In this document: piece by piece, positions 33,688-44,397 of the stretch | Position numbering within the stretch: position 1 is the stretch's first letter | How the letters are laid out: every line of letters begins with the position of its first letter | Source of the DNA: Cycas panzhihuaensis | Lineage: Eukaryota; Cycadophyta | Length of the DNA: 64,000 nucleotides | Direction of reading: 5' to 3' | Assembly: GCA_023213395.1 (NCBI GenBank) | Contig: CM041465.1 | Coordinates: 24,249,741 to 24,313,740 of the forward strand | Notes under the pieces: model-generated | Told to the model about the DNA's origin: nothing | Databases searched by the model: none | Seen by the model: only the letters and a program-made list of their open reading frames with translations | Made by a program: the position numbers and the translations under genes

Positions 33688-34748
33688 TGATCCAGGAGGA
33701 TCTACCATATGTTTACAGGATGCGGAAAATTCTAGGCATTGGCATAACTAAAAGAGATATGAGATATGGCCAAATGGTATCAAAATTCTATGAAATTTTG
33801 TCTAAAGGGATAAGACACATCTCACTAGATGTGTACAAAAGGTGGGGTTCAGAAAATATCATTTGATTAGAGTTCAAGCCTTGTCTTTGCATAAAAATTA
33901 ATCCCACAGTTAGCAGAAAAAAATAGAAAATATATATTTTGATTATATGAATAGAAACATGGCCAAATGACATCCAAATGAGCTAAAATTTTGAGGAAGT
34001 GGAGGAGACATACGCTTCTATATGTGTACAAAATTTGAGCTAAATTGGAGTTCGTTAAGGTCAGTTACAAGCCGTAACTTTTATGAATTATATGAAGGTC
34101 ACTTGGACAACAGAAAAATAACAAATACATATTATTACTAAATGAATAAAACTGCAGTCAAATGACATCCAAATGAGCTGAAAATTTGAGGAATATGAGG
34201 GGACATACGTTCCTATATGTGTACCAAATTTGAGCCAAATTGGAGTATGTTAAGATCTATTACAAATTATAATTTTTTAGAATTATATGAAGGCCACTTG
34301 GACAACATGCATTCTGGTGGTTAGTGGTTATACTTGCATGATTGCCACTTGTTAAACATGCAATTTAGGTTTCTTTCTATAAATTGAGCCCTTCTACAGG
34401 TTGGAGAGGTGGTTCTTGGAGACTTGACTTGGGAAGCATCCTTGGAGAAGCATTTGGAGGGTTGGAGTCCCCCTTATGGTATAATTGTAACATTTATTCC
34501 TTGTAATTTTACCATTCTTTTTCTAGTTGATTTCTCCACCATTAAATGGAGATTTTCATGGTTTAATAAAAGTATTACTCCTCATACTTTTAGATCAATG
34601 TCAAGTATAATTGATTTGGTGTAGAATTTTCCTTTCATGGGCTCATTATTGTTTTGATGTTATTGAGCTTCCTACACTAACTCCCAGGATCTCAAGGAGG
34701 AAAGATTGATAATTGATTTCTTCACCAAACTAAGCTCTTTTGGGATCA
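33688..34748 (+). repeat. 5' LTR of element C
   Basis: 1061 bp, TGATCC...GGGATCA. It contains two diverged internal repeats: the ACATCCAAATGAGCT...TGAAGG(C/T)CACTTGG stretch occurs near 33967 and again near 34147. Confidence 0.9.
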
Positions 34749-34753
34749 TATTT

Positions 34754-34765
34754 TGGTATCGAGCC
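34754..34765 (+). promoter_or_regulatory. Primer binding site of element C
   Basis: TGGTATCGAGCC, five bases inside the LTR, matches the initiator-Met primer site with one base missing. Confidence 0.7.
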
Positions 34766-34879
34766 TCGATCTTTGTTGTAGGGACTTGAATGGTACAAAT
34801 AAGGAAAGGATACAAAGAGAAAGGTGAAGACTTTCTTGTGTTGCAATCACCAAGAAGACAAAGAAAGAATCCAAGCACC

Positions 34880-35790
34880 ATGGCTGAAAAAGAAGATGGA
34901 GAAATTAGATTTGAAAGGCTTGAGAAGAACGTAGAAGCCTTGATGCAAATGATGACCCACCTTCTACCTCTAGTCAAAGGAAAAGGCAAAGAGAAGGAAT
35001 TTGAAGGAGGATCCACATATGACCACGACCATGAAGAGGAAGAGGAGGAGACCTTAAAGCACTCTTTTGAAGAAAGCAAGGGTACTTCATCTCATCAACC
35101 CTTCAAGGTGGAGGCAAAGTTGGATATTCCAACTTATGATGGAGAGGTAAATCTGAAAAGTTGGACCATTGGTTGGATCAACTTGAAACCTACTTCACAA
35201 TCTATGCTTATAGTAATGCTCAAAAGCTTTCATTTGCTAGGCTCAAGTTGTGTAAACATGCATTGACATGGTGGAATGCATATTTAAAGACTCATGATGT
35301 ATCTTCTTTTTCATGGAGGGATTTTAAGAAAATAATAAAGCAATTCTACCCCATAGGTCATGAGGAAGACCAATGGGTCACTTGGCAATATTTACGCCAA
35401 GGGAGAGGTGTAAGTGTCCAAGACTATACTTCTTTATTTTTTAGGCATGGCATGCTACTTGGTATTAATATGGATGAACATATCACTCTTATGAAATTCA
35501 TTGGAGGATTACATGAATACATAAGGAAGGAACTAAGGCTTTTAAGGTTCAATCCATTGGAGAAGCAAGTAGGATGGCTATGGCAATAGAAAGTAAAAGT
35601 AAGAAATCTACATTCATGTATAAAGATTCTACTTTTACTTCTAATAAGTATGAAAAGAATCTAAATTGCACTCATCAAAAAGGGAAGAAGGAAGACGAAA
35701 AGAACTAATTTTGTTAAAAGTTCTAACTATTGTGAGCATTGTGATATTAGTGGTCATGTTACAACAAAGTGTTGGAAGTTGCATCCGTAA
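34880..35790 (+). pseudogene. Gag (element C)
   Basis: The probable start is the ATG at 34880 (CACCATGG context) giving MAEKEDGEIRFERLEKN, with an acidic stretch DHDHEEEEEE. A frameshift at about 35150 moves the frame into LDQLETYFTIYAYSNAQKL and LTWWNAYLK, the Gag core, up to a stop at 35587. A CX2CX4HX4C knuckle (CEHCDISGHVTTKC) is intact at about 35731-35775 in another frame. The ATG at 34790 is further upstream in the same frame but in poorer context. Confidence 0.8.
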
Positions 35791-36266
35791 CTAAAAGCGA
35801 AGCATATCAAGGATATGGAATTAAGAAAGAAGGAAAAAGGAAAGCACTACTTTCCGAGGTGGAGATTCAAAGTGAAGGAGAAGAGAAGGTCACTCTACTT
35901 ACAAATTATGAAGATGATGCTACAAGGGAGGAACTATTTCACTTGAAGCTTCAAGTGGGAAATAGTATGATTGGTGCCATTATAGATCCAGGAAGCCAAA
36001 AGAATTTGATCTCAGAAAGTTTGGTAAAGATCATTGGTTTGGTAACTACTCCTCACCCTCATCCATATCCTCTTGGTTGGATCCATAAAGATGTGGAAAT
36101 GCAAATATCAAAGCAATGTACGCTTAAATTTTCCATCACTAATGATTTTGTTGATGAGGTAATATGTGATGTGGTGCCACTGGATGTGTGCCATGTTGTG
36201 CGTGGAAGTCCCTACTTGTGGGATCGAGATGCACTCTTCTATCGAAGGAGAGAAAGTATCGATTGA
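35769..36266 (+). pseudogene. Protease (element C)
   Basis: The open frame has IIDPGSQKNLISESLVKIIG at residues about 73-92, where the D-S/T-G active site reads D-P-G. It ends in VVRGSPYLWDRDALF, the usual LG-PWL(W)-D end segment. A frame change follows at about 36190 into the next open frame. Confidence 0.75.
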
Positions 36267-37850
36267 TGAAGGATAACAAGGGCTTCATCATAAAGGCCAC
36301 AAAGAAGCACTTGGATAAGATAGCATTAATTTCAGCTACTCAAGCAAAAAGGATGATCAATGCATGTGGTAAATTTGTCATCTTAATGGTAAGGAGAAAA
36401 GAAGAGCCAAGAGATGAAGAAGGTCCTTCTACTCACACTCTTCTTATATCACCTAAACAAATGCAACAAGTTGAGGAGTTAAAGACAAGGTATGATATTC
36501 TATTTCAACATGTTGATGGGCTTCCACCAAAGAGAAAGATAGAGCATGAAATCACTCTTGTAGGAGATGCACCATTACCTAATGTTGCTTTGTATAGGCA
36601 CTCCATTGTAGAAAATAATGAGATAAAGAGGCAAGTTGAGGAGTTGCTTGATTAAGGGGTCATAAAACCTTCATGTTCACCTTGTGGGTCACTAATTGTC
36701 TTGGTGCCTAAGAAGGATGGAGGATGGAGAATGTGTATAGATTTTCATGCTTTGAATAAAATTACAATTAAAAATCGCTACCCTTTGCCTCGTATAGATG
36801 ATTTGCTTGATCAAATTCAACATGCTTGTTATTTCACTAAATTGGATTTAAAAAGTGGTTATCACCAAGTTAGGGTCAAGGAGGAGGACACATGGAAGAC
36901 GGCCTTCAAAACAAAGCAAGGACTCTTTGAATGGATGGTTATGCCTTTCGGATTGTGTAATGCTCCTGCAACATTCATGAGGCTAATGAATGAAATATTA
37001 AGGCCTTACTTGGATAATTATGTTGTTGTCTATCTTGATGACATTTTGATTTTCAGCAACACATGGGAGGAACATTTGCAGCACATAGAAGAAGTTTTAA
37101 AGGCTATGGCTAAGCATCATTTGAAGCTTAATGTGAAGAAGTGTGAATTTGGCAAGGAGAACTTGATCTTCTTAGGCTTTGTGGTTGGAGGAGGAAAGTT
37201 GAGCATTGATCCACTCAAGACTCAAGCCATCCTCAAATGGCCTAGGCCAACAAATATCACAGAGGTGAGAAGTTTTTCAGGAGCTTGTCAATACTTGAGA
37301 AAGTTCATTATTCATTTCGCACAAGGTTTGACACCTCTACATGGATTGACAAAATCTAGTAGAAAGTTTACTTGGGGTTCCAAGGAGGAAGAAGCCTTTC
37401 TTCTTTTAAAGAAGAAAATTTGTGAAGCACTGGTTTTGGCAATGCCAAATTTGCAAAGGCCTTTTGAAGTAGAAGGCGATGCAAGTGGAAATGCGATGGG
37501 AGTCGTCCTTATTCAAGATGGGAAGCCTATTGCCTACCATTCTAAGTCTTCACCCCTCAAGTGAAGAACTACCCAACATATGATCGAGAAATGTTCGCAC
37601 TTCATCAAGCATGCAAGCATTGGAGGTCATACACCTTTCGAAAAAGAGGTTGTAGTTCATAGATCATAAGCCTCTTCAATTTTTACAAACTCAAAGTAAA
37701 TTACGAAGCAAGACACATGAAGTGGATGAGTTATTTACAACAATTCAATATTGTAATTAAGTATAAAAGGGATCTAATAACAAAATTGGCGATATGTTAT
37801 CTAGACCACCTTGTTCCACTTCTTCTTCTACTTTTGTTTGTAGTTCTCTT
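36188..37850 (+). pseudogene. Reverse transcriptase and RNase H (element C)
   Basis: The frame at 36188-36655 is the protease-RT link, ending in a stop just before GVIKPS. From 36701 the RT is intact for 287 residues: VPKKDGGWRMCIDFHALNK, RYPLPRIDDLLDQI, LKSGYHQVRV, MPFGLCNAPATFM and the active site VVVYLDDILIFS. RNase H begins at FEVEGDASGNAMGVVL (first catalytic Asp in GDAS). It breaks at 37564, after which it continues only as fragments. The RT is the best preserved catalytic domain in the window. Confidence 0.88.
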
Positions 37851-37861
37851 ATGAGTTTGCA

Positions 37862-39320
37862 GTGGAACCAATGCATCATGAAGAGTACAAAGACTTGTAC
37901 CATGAAGATGAAGCTTTGAAGGAAGAATTAGAGAACTTAGCGAAAGGAAGACCTTCCCAGCTTGCTTGGAAGGATGGTCTACTTTTCAAAGGGCAGCAGC
38001 TCTATGTTCCATCAAAAGGAGACAAGATCAAGTGGCTTAGAGAAGCCCATACTTCTAAGGTAGCTGGTCACTTTGGTATAGAAAAGACTTTAGCAAACTT
38101 GAGAAGATATGTTGTATGGCCAAAAATGCAAAATGATGTAAAAAAATATGTAAAAGGATGTGTAATGTGTAATACTTCTAAGCCTTCTTCTAGAAAATTA
38201 GGATTGTATACACCACTACCTATTCCCACTAGGCCTTGGGAAAGTATCTCCATTGATTTTTTAGGCGGACTTCCCATGACTAGGAAGGGACATGATTATC
38301 TTTTTGTTGTTGTAGATAGGTTTAGTAAAATGATATGTCTAATACTTTGTTAGAAGATAATCACAGGTACAGGAGCAGCTGAGTTATTCTTCGAGCATGT
38401 ATGGAAGAATTTTGGCTTGCCTTCTTCCATCATTTCAGATCGGGACACTCGATTCCTTTCATCATTTTGGAAGTCACTATGGGAGATGATGGATACCAAA
38501 TTGAAGAGGAGTACAAGTTTCCATCCTCAAACAGATGGACAAACCAAGTAGTGAATGTAACTTTAGTACATCTATTGAGGGATACAATTCCAAGCATCCA
38601 AAGACTTGGGATGAATCATTGGCTTTTCTACAATTTGCTTTTAATAGAGCAATGCATGCATCACACTCTAAAGCACCTTTTGAAGTTTGTTTGGGATACT
38701 TACCTCAAAGTCCATTTGACTTGGAGTTTTCCATGCAAGCTAAGGAAGGGTCCGTCAAAGAGAAGGAGGAGCATGACAAGGCTTTAAGATACTTGGAGAA
38801 GATCCAGAGAGTCCACAAAGAAGTACATGATCAACTTCTAAGGACTCAACAAAAGTACAAGGAAAGACATGACAAGCATAGGCAAGAGTGTACTTTCCAA
38901 GAAGGAGATTTAGTATGGTTATACTTGAGCAAAGAGAGGTTAAAAGGAGAAGGTAAGAAACTCAAACCTATAAGGTATGGACCATTCAAGATTTTGAGAA
39001 AAGTAGGTGGCAATGCTTTCCAACTTGATCTTCCACCTTATATGCAAATATATTCAGAGTAAATGCTGAATACTTAAAACTCTTTGAGCCCTCCATGCTA
39101 GATGAGGAAGGACTAGTTCACTTTACCTTGATTGATGATTTGTATTTGGAAAGTGAGGAGCCTCTCAAGGAAGATTGTATCTTGGAGAGAAAATCTACCA
39201 AAACAAGACATAAGACACATGAATCTTTCAGGATTGGAGTAGCAGGGCAATTGACTAGTAAGGCCAAGTGGTTTAGTAGGAAACAAGGAGAACAACACTT
39301 CCCCCATCTCCAATTCTAAG
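37862..39320 (+). pseudogene. Integrase (element C)
   Basis: The zinc domain HTSKVAGHFG ... CVMCNTSK is followed by ISIDFLGGLP (first Asp) and, after a [11 protein letters not shown] (second Asp, about 38440). HPQTDGQTK then runs into a TAG at 38549 where the catalytic Glu region should follow. The reading resumes in another frame at 38535-39062 (AFNRAMHASHSKAPFEV, GPFKILRKVGGNAFQLDLP), then in a third frame to 39319. I see no clear chromodomain in the tail. Confidence 0.85.
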
Positions 39321-39344
39321 CCAAACAGGAGTTGGCTATTTTCC

Positions 39345-39360
39345 AAGGAAGGGGGAGCCA
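39345..39360 (+). promoter_or_regulatory. Polypurine tract of element C
   Basis: AAGGAAGGGGGAGCCA ends directly at the 3' LTR start and would prime plus-strand synthesis. Confidence 0.75.
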
Positions 39361-40414
39361 TGATCCAGGAGGATCTACCATATGTTGCAGGATGCGGAAA
39401 ATGCTAGGCATTGGCATAACTAAAAGAGATATGGCCAAATGGTATCAAAATTCTATGAAATTTTGTCTAAAGGGATAAGACACATCTCACTATATGTGTA
39501 CAAAAGGTGGGGTTCAGAAAATATCATTTGATTAGAGTTCAAGCCTTGTCTTTGCATAAAAATTAATCCCACAGTTAGCAGAAAAAAATAGAAAATATAT
39601 ATTTTGATTATATGAATAGAAACATGGCCAAATGATATCCAAATGAGCTAAAATTTTGAGGAAGCAGAGGAGACATAAGTTCCTATATGTGTACAAAATT
39701 TTAGCTGAATTGGAGTTCGTTAAGGTCAGTTACAAGCCGCAACTTTTATGAATTATATGAAGGCCACTTGGACAGTAGAAAAATAGCAAATATATATTAT
39801 TACTAAATGAATAAAACTGCAGTCAAATGACATCCAAATGAGCTAAAAATTTGATGAAGATGAGGGGACATACGTTCCTATACGTGTACCAAATTTGAGC
39901 CAAATTGGAGTATGTTAAGATCTGTTACAAACTATAACTTTTTAAGAATTATATGAAGGCCACTTGGACAACATGCATTCTGGTGGTTAGTGGTTATACT
40001 TGCATGATTGCCACTTGTTAAACATGCAATTCAGGTTTCTTTCTATAAATTGAGCCCTTCTACAGGTTGGAGAGGTGGTTCTTGGAGACTTGACTTAGGA
40101 AGCATCCTTGGAGAAGCATTTGGAGGGTTGGAGTCCCCCTTATGGTATAATTGTAATATTTATTCCTTGTAATTTTACCATTCTTTTTCTAGTTGATTTC
40201 TCCACCATTAAATGAAGATTTTCATGGTTTAATAAAAGTATTACTCCTCATACTTTTAGATCAATGTCAAGTATAATTGATTTGGTGTAGAATTTTCCTT
40301 TGATGGGCTCATTATTGTTTTGATGTTATTGAGCTTCCTACACTAACTCCCAGGATCTCAAGGAGGAAAGATTGATAATTGATTTCTTCACCAAACTAAG
40401 CTCTTTTGGGATCA
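39361..40414 (+). repeat. 3' LTR of element C
   Basis: 1054 bp, nearly identical to 33688-34748. Differences include short deletions near 39385 and 39425 and single substitutions. Confidence 0.9.
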
Positions 40415-41600
40415 CTTAATCTTAAACAAAACTTGCTCTTCTTATCTACACTTATCTCTCATAGATTTAATCTGAGTGTAACCATAAATAACTAAACTCT
40501 CCAGGTCATTCACCCTCTAACTAATCGAGTGGTCTTAATTAGACATCTCTCTAGTAAATACTTTCAACTAAATAGCTATTCATCTTCTGAAGCCCATTGT
40601 GCCCAAAGCCCTTATGCCGATGAAGAATTTATATTTAACTCAATCTTAACCCACCTAACGTTGTCATCAAAAGCTCTTTGGCATGCTTGCATAGGCCATG
40701 TGCATATCGATAGACTTAGAGATCTTTGTAACACTCTTCCAAATCTTCTAAATTTCTCCTCCAAGCCCTTCAAATGTGAAGTTTGTATCATTGCCAAATC
40801 TCATCGACAACCCTTTTCCAAAAGTCTATGGAAATCAAGCCATCCATTACAATTGGTACACTCTGATCTATGTAGACTAATACCCATTCCTTCACTAAAG
40901 TATAAGTTATATTACATCTCTTTCATTGATGATTTCACTAGAAAAGTATTGGTAGCTTTTCTACACAAGAAAGATAAAGCCTTACATATATTCAAAGAAT
41001 TCAAAGCCTGCATTGAAAAAGAGTCAGGTTATCAACTTAAATGTCTTCAAACTGATAATAGTGACAAATATACCTCACATGAGTTTGAAAGCTACCTTTG
41101 AGATAATGACATCAAACATCAAATAATAGTAACAGGTACCCCACAGTAAAATGGTGTTGTCGAATGCATGAATAAGACAATCATGAACATAGCTCGAACT
41201 ATGTTGGTATACAAAAATATACCTGCCTACCTATGGGTCAAAGCCATCTAGACACTTGTTTATTATATCAATGCTATTAGCACATTAAAGGAAGGATAAT
41301 CACCTAATGGAAAGTGGTCAGGATAAGCTCCCATTATTCACTACTTCAAAAATTTTGGCTCTACATATTATGCCCACATTCTGGATGCAGATTGAAATAA
41401 TTTCCAGCCAAGGTCACTTAAAGGCATACTTGTTGGATACCTTACAGATAAGAAAGGGTATAAGATTTTTATACCTTCACAATGAAAAATCATCGTTATC
41501 AAAGATGTCATTTTTATAGAGATAGAAGATTAGTTGCTTAGACTAAACTCCAAAATATCCTCATTTCGCTATAATAATGTTATCAAGTATGATGTTCATA
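40415..41600 (+). pseudogene. Integrase (copia element)
   Basis: It resumes after element C. The zinc domain is WHACIGHVHIDRL and CEVCIIAKSHRQPF. The core has LVHSDLC (first Asp, about 40858), SFIDDFTRKVLVAFLHKK, and LQTDNSDKYTSHEF (second Asp, about 41050). After a stop come NGVVECMNKTIMNIARTM with the Glu region at about 41160, and YYAHILDA and SLKGILVGY in the C-terminal part. Stops occur at Gln and Trp positions. Confidence 0.85.
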
Positions 41601-41610
41601 TTCTAAAATT

Positions 41611-41625
41611 AAGGGGGGGGGGGGG
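41611..41625 (+). promoter_or_regulatory. Possible central polypurine tract (AA + G13) in copia pol
   Basis: ATTAAGGGGGGG here matches the core of the terminal tract at 44074-44086 and lies between integrase and RT. Ty1 of yeast has a second, central polypurine tract in pol, so a similar role is possible. A simple G-run expansion is the alternative. Confidence 0.35.
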
Positions 41626-41737
41626 CAGATATAAATTACTCTAAATATTGGAAGTTGACAATAGAGCCTTGAAGGATATAAGTTGTGACTATGAACCGAT
41701 GAGTGCATATCCAACACTATCCTTTGAAGATACTAGA

Positions 41738-41880
41738 GTTGATAAAGGTAAAGCTATTACATAAGAATCATCCTCTTTAGTGCCAGTTGACAAAGGCAAA
41801 GCTATTATAGAATAATCATCCTCTTCACTACCAGTTGACAAAGGGAAAGTAGTGGTAGAAGGACCATCTTCCTCAGGTGC
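41738..41880 (+). repeat. Three 48-bp in-frame repeats in the integrase-RT linker
   Basis: Units start at 41738, 41786 and 41834. Each encodes a 16-residue piece of the form VDKGKA(I/V)...SSS..P. The third is the most complete (VDKGKVVVEGPSSSGAS). A multiple of three keeps the frame. Confidence 0.75.
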
Positions 41881-42249
41881 ATCAACATCCTCCTCACAAA
41901 TAATCATTTTAATGAAAAAAATGAGGACCCCATTCCCAACTCGAGGATCTCGAGAAGCCCACCAGCTCAATAAAGACATACGACCAAATGAGGTGGGAAA
42001 AACTAATACTCGAACTTCCCATAGAGCAAAGATGTAGAAATTATTATATACTAAGCTTGAATCGATAAAACTATACCTTACTCTTAATGAGGAGCCCATC
42101 TCGTACTAGGAAATCAAAAACATACAGTCTAGAGTAATACAATGAACAAAGAATACTAATCTCTTATAAAAAATGGTACATGAAAGCTCATTAATCTACC
42201 ACTTGGCAAAAAGATAGTTTAAAATAAATAGGTGTTTAAAAATAAATAT

Positions 42250-43060
42250 AAGATCAAATGACACCCTTGAAAAATACAAGTTGAGGTTGGTAGCTAAAAG
42301 ATTCACACAAAGGGAAGGCATTAACTACACTAAAGTCTTTGCACCTATAACTAAGTGGCCTACAATTAGAACTCTTATGGCCTTGGCTACTCAATAGAGT
42401 TAAGAAATCCACTAACTCAATATTAAGACTGTATTTCTCAATGGGAATCTTGAAGAAAAAATATACATGGCTCAGCCAGAAGGATATGAGATCGAAGGTC
42501 AAGAGCATAAGGTTTATAGACTCACAAAGTCCTTATACGGCCTTAAATAAGCCCCTCGTGCTTGGTTTCCCAAGTTGTCTAAAAGAATAAGGTAACTTTG
42601 ATATGAGGTTTGTGACTATCAAGATATTGATACAACATTATTCATCAAGCACTAAAAGGATAAAGTCACTTATCTCATAATCTTTGTGGATGATATGCTA
42701 GTAATGGGTAACAATGAATAGGCAATAAGCTAGCTGAAAAAGGACCTTAGCAAAATGTTTGAATTATTTGACCTCAGTTTGATGAAATATTACTTAGGAA
42801 TTGAAGTAACACAAAAGAATAAAAAAATTTTCCTCTCCCAAGAAAAATGCATCAACGATCTTCTAACAAAGTTTCAGTTAGAAGATACTTGACCATTGGC
42901 TTTACCTATGGATCCTAATATCAAACTCTTAGCTGATGGCAACACTAAGGAGGTAGATATAACACTGTACAGGAAACGTGTAGGTAGTTTCATCTACACT
43001 ACCAATACAAGGCCAGATATTGGACACTCTATTGGGCATTCTTGCATGATTCATGATAAA
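42250..43060 (+). pseudogene. Reverse transcriptase (copia element)
   Basis: The frame, with many stops, shows RFTQREGINYTKVFAPITKW, IKTVFLNGNLEEKIYMAQPE, VYRLTKSLYGLK followed by a stop and APRAWF, and YLIIFVDDMLVMGN, the VDDM active site, then LMKYYLGIEVTQ. Stops occur where Gln, Trp and Arg are usual, as expected from C-to-T decay. Confidence 0.85.
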
Positions 43061-43129
43061 TACTAAGTAGAATCACTAACAAGCTGTAGTTCAAGTGTTA
43101 AAATACCTAAAGACAACCAACAAATTTAG

Positions 43130-43577
43130 TTTGTTATATAAACCTAATAATGAATTTAAGCTTACTGTATACATAGACTCAAACTTTGTAGGAGATAAAG
43201 ATATAGGAAGATCTATGTATGGGTATGTGACGTTTCTTGGAACATCATCAATATCATGCAGATCCAAACGGTAAAAGATAGTTATTGATTCAACTATCAA
43301 AGCTGAATACATTACTGCTTTTAAGACTAGTAAGGAGGTAATATGGCTTAGAAAATTATTAGAAACATTGAATATCACCCAAAGAAGTCCTACTGGCCTT
43401 TGTATAGATAATCAATCAATAATCCATATGGCAAAAAATCATGTATTTCACGATTATACCAAACACATAAGTATGAAAGTCCACAAGATTAGAGAACTTA
43501 TTTATGACGATACAATTCAACTGGAATATTACCCCACAACAAATCAAGTGCTTGATATCTTTACCAAACCACTATAA
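43130..43577 (+). pseudogene. RNase H (copia element)
   Basis: GRSMYGYVTFLG and SRSK are followed by a 69-residue open frame with CIDNQSIIHMAKNHVFHDYT and KVHKIRELIYDDTIQLEYYP, ending IFTKPL and TAA, which is the normal end of a copia polyprotein. Confidence 0.85.
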
Positions 43578-44073
43578 AAGGTGAAGTTTGAATAGTTATG
43601 AAGGTAGCTCTGCCTTAGGGCCTCTATCTTTGATTGATCAAAGAAGATGGTAATAGGATTAGAATACTCTATTCTATTTATGAAAACCCCTTATTGGTAC
43701 AGAAGAATAAGAGTAAGTCTCTACTCTATCCTATTTGTAAAAACCCCATGTGGGCATAAAAGGATAAGGGTTACACTAGTTTTGAAAAATTAAAATTTGT
43801 GAAAACCCAAAAGGGCATAGGGGATGACCAAACGGTATATGGAGACTTAGTAGATTAAGCTGCATATTTAAGCTTCTTGGTTATCAGTCTACATCAAAGA
43901 GTCAACTTAGCTATTTTGATTTATAAAAAGGGGGTTATAGATCTTAGAAAGTCCATGGGTTTTTATTCCTCATGAGGGTTTCCCTACAAAAGTATCATTT
44001 AGAATTTCAATATAATAATAAGGCTCAAATGAAAACCTGATATAATATATTTTCTCAAAATGACTTTCCATCA
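43578..44073 (+). other. 3' untranslated part of the copia element
   Basis: Non-coding, with repeated AAAACCCC(T/A)-(T/A)GGG(C/T)A units near 43685, 43740 and 43800. This is an imperfect ~60-bp repeat. No gene is seen. Confidence 0.45.
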
Positions 44074-44086
44074 TTAAGGGGGGGAT
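44074..44086 (+). promoter_or_regulatory. Polypurine tract of the copia element
   Basis: TTAAGGGGGGGAT directly abuts the 3' LTR start TGAAAG. Confidence 0.85.
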
Positions 44087-44397
44087 TGAAAGAGGTTAAT
44101 ATATCAAGGTTATTTGTGTAGATTAATTAAGTGACCTTAGGATATATTGTTAGCATTAGTCTCTTAATAAAATGCACTTTATATGCATTTAGATGTAATT
44201 TCGGGTTCATGTCATTAGGTGAGAAAATCCTAACTCTAATACTCACCCTCAATAATAAAAGGCGAAATCTCAAGGAATGAGTCATTATTCATCCTGACTT
44301 TTAATCTTGCTTGCATATCTTATTTCATCTCTTTTTCATTCTCCATTAATATTGTGTACATGTGAGTGATTTATTCCCTAGATCCATCCTTCCTTCA
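44087..44397 (+). repeat. 3' LTR of copia element
   Basis: 311 bp, the same ends as the 5' LTR. About 35-40 differences are seen by eye, mostly transitions. Confidence 0.9.

Larger units (their letters stand above)
33688..40414 (+). mobile_element. Ty3/gypsy element C, complete LTR to LTR (6.7 kb)
   Basis: It has LTRs of 1061 and 1054 bp starting TGATCC and ending GGATCA (6-bp inverted ends), a perfect 5-bp duplication CTTAA, a primer site, gag, protease, RT, RNase H and integrase in gypsy order, and a polypurine tract. The LTRs are very similar, so it is the youngest element in the nest. Several frameshifts and stops still break the polyprotein. Confidence 0.92.
27437..44397 (+). mobile_element. 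Ty1/copia element with nested insertions, LTR to LTR
   Basis: It has paired 311-bp LTRs, a TGGTATCAGAGC primer site, gag, protease, integrase, RT and RNase H in copia order, and a polypurine tract before the 3' LTR. It is inserted in family B gag, which is continuous across the ends. The flanks are not a clean target duplication (GTTTA left, ATTTT right). Many in-frame TAG, TAA and TGA codons and roughly a tenth or more divergence between LTRs by eye indicate an old element. Element C and probably a GC-rich block at about 28860-31490 lie inside it. Confidence 0.85.
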
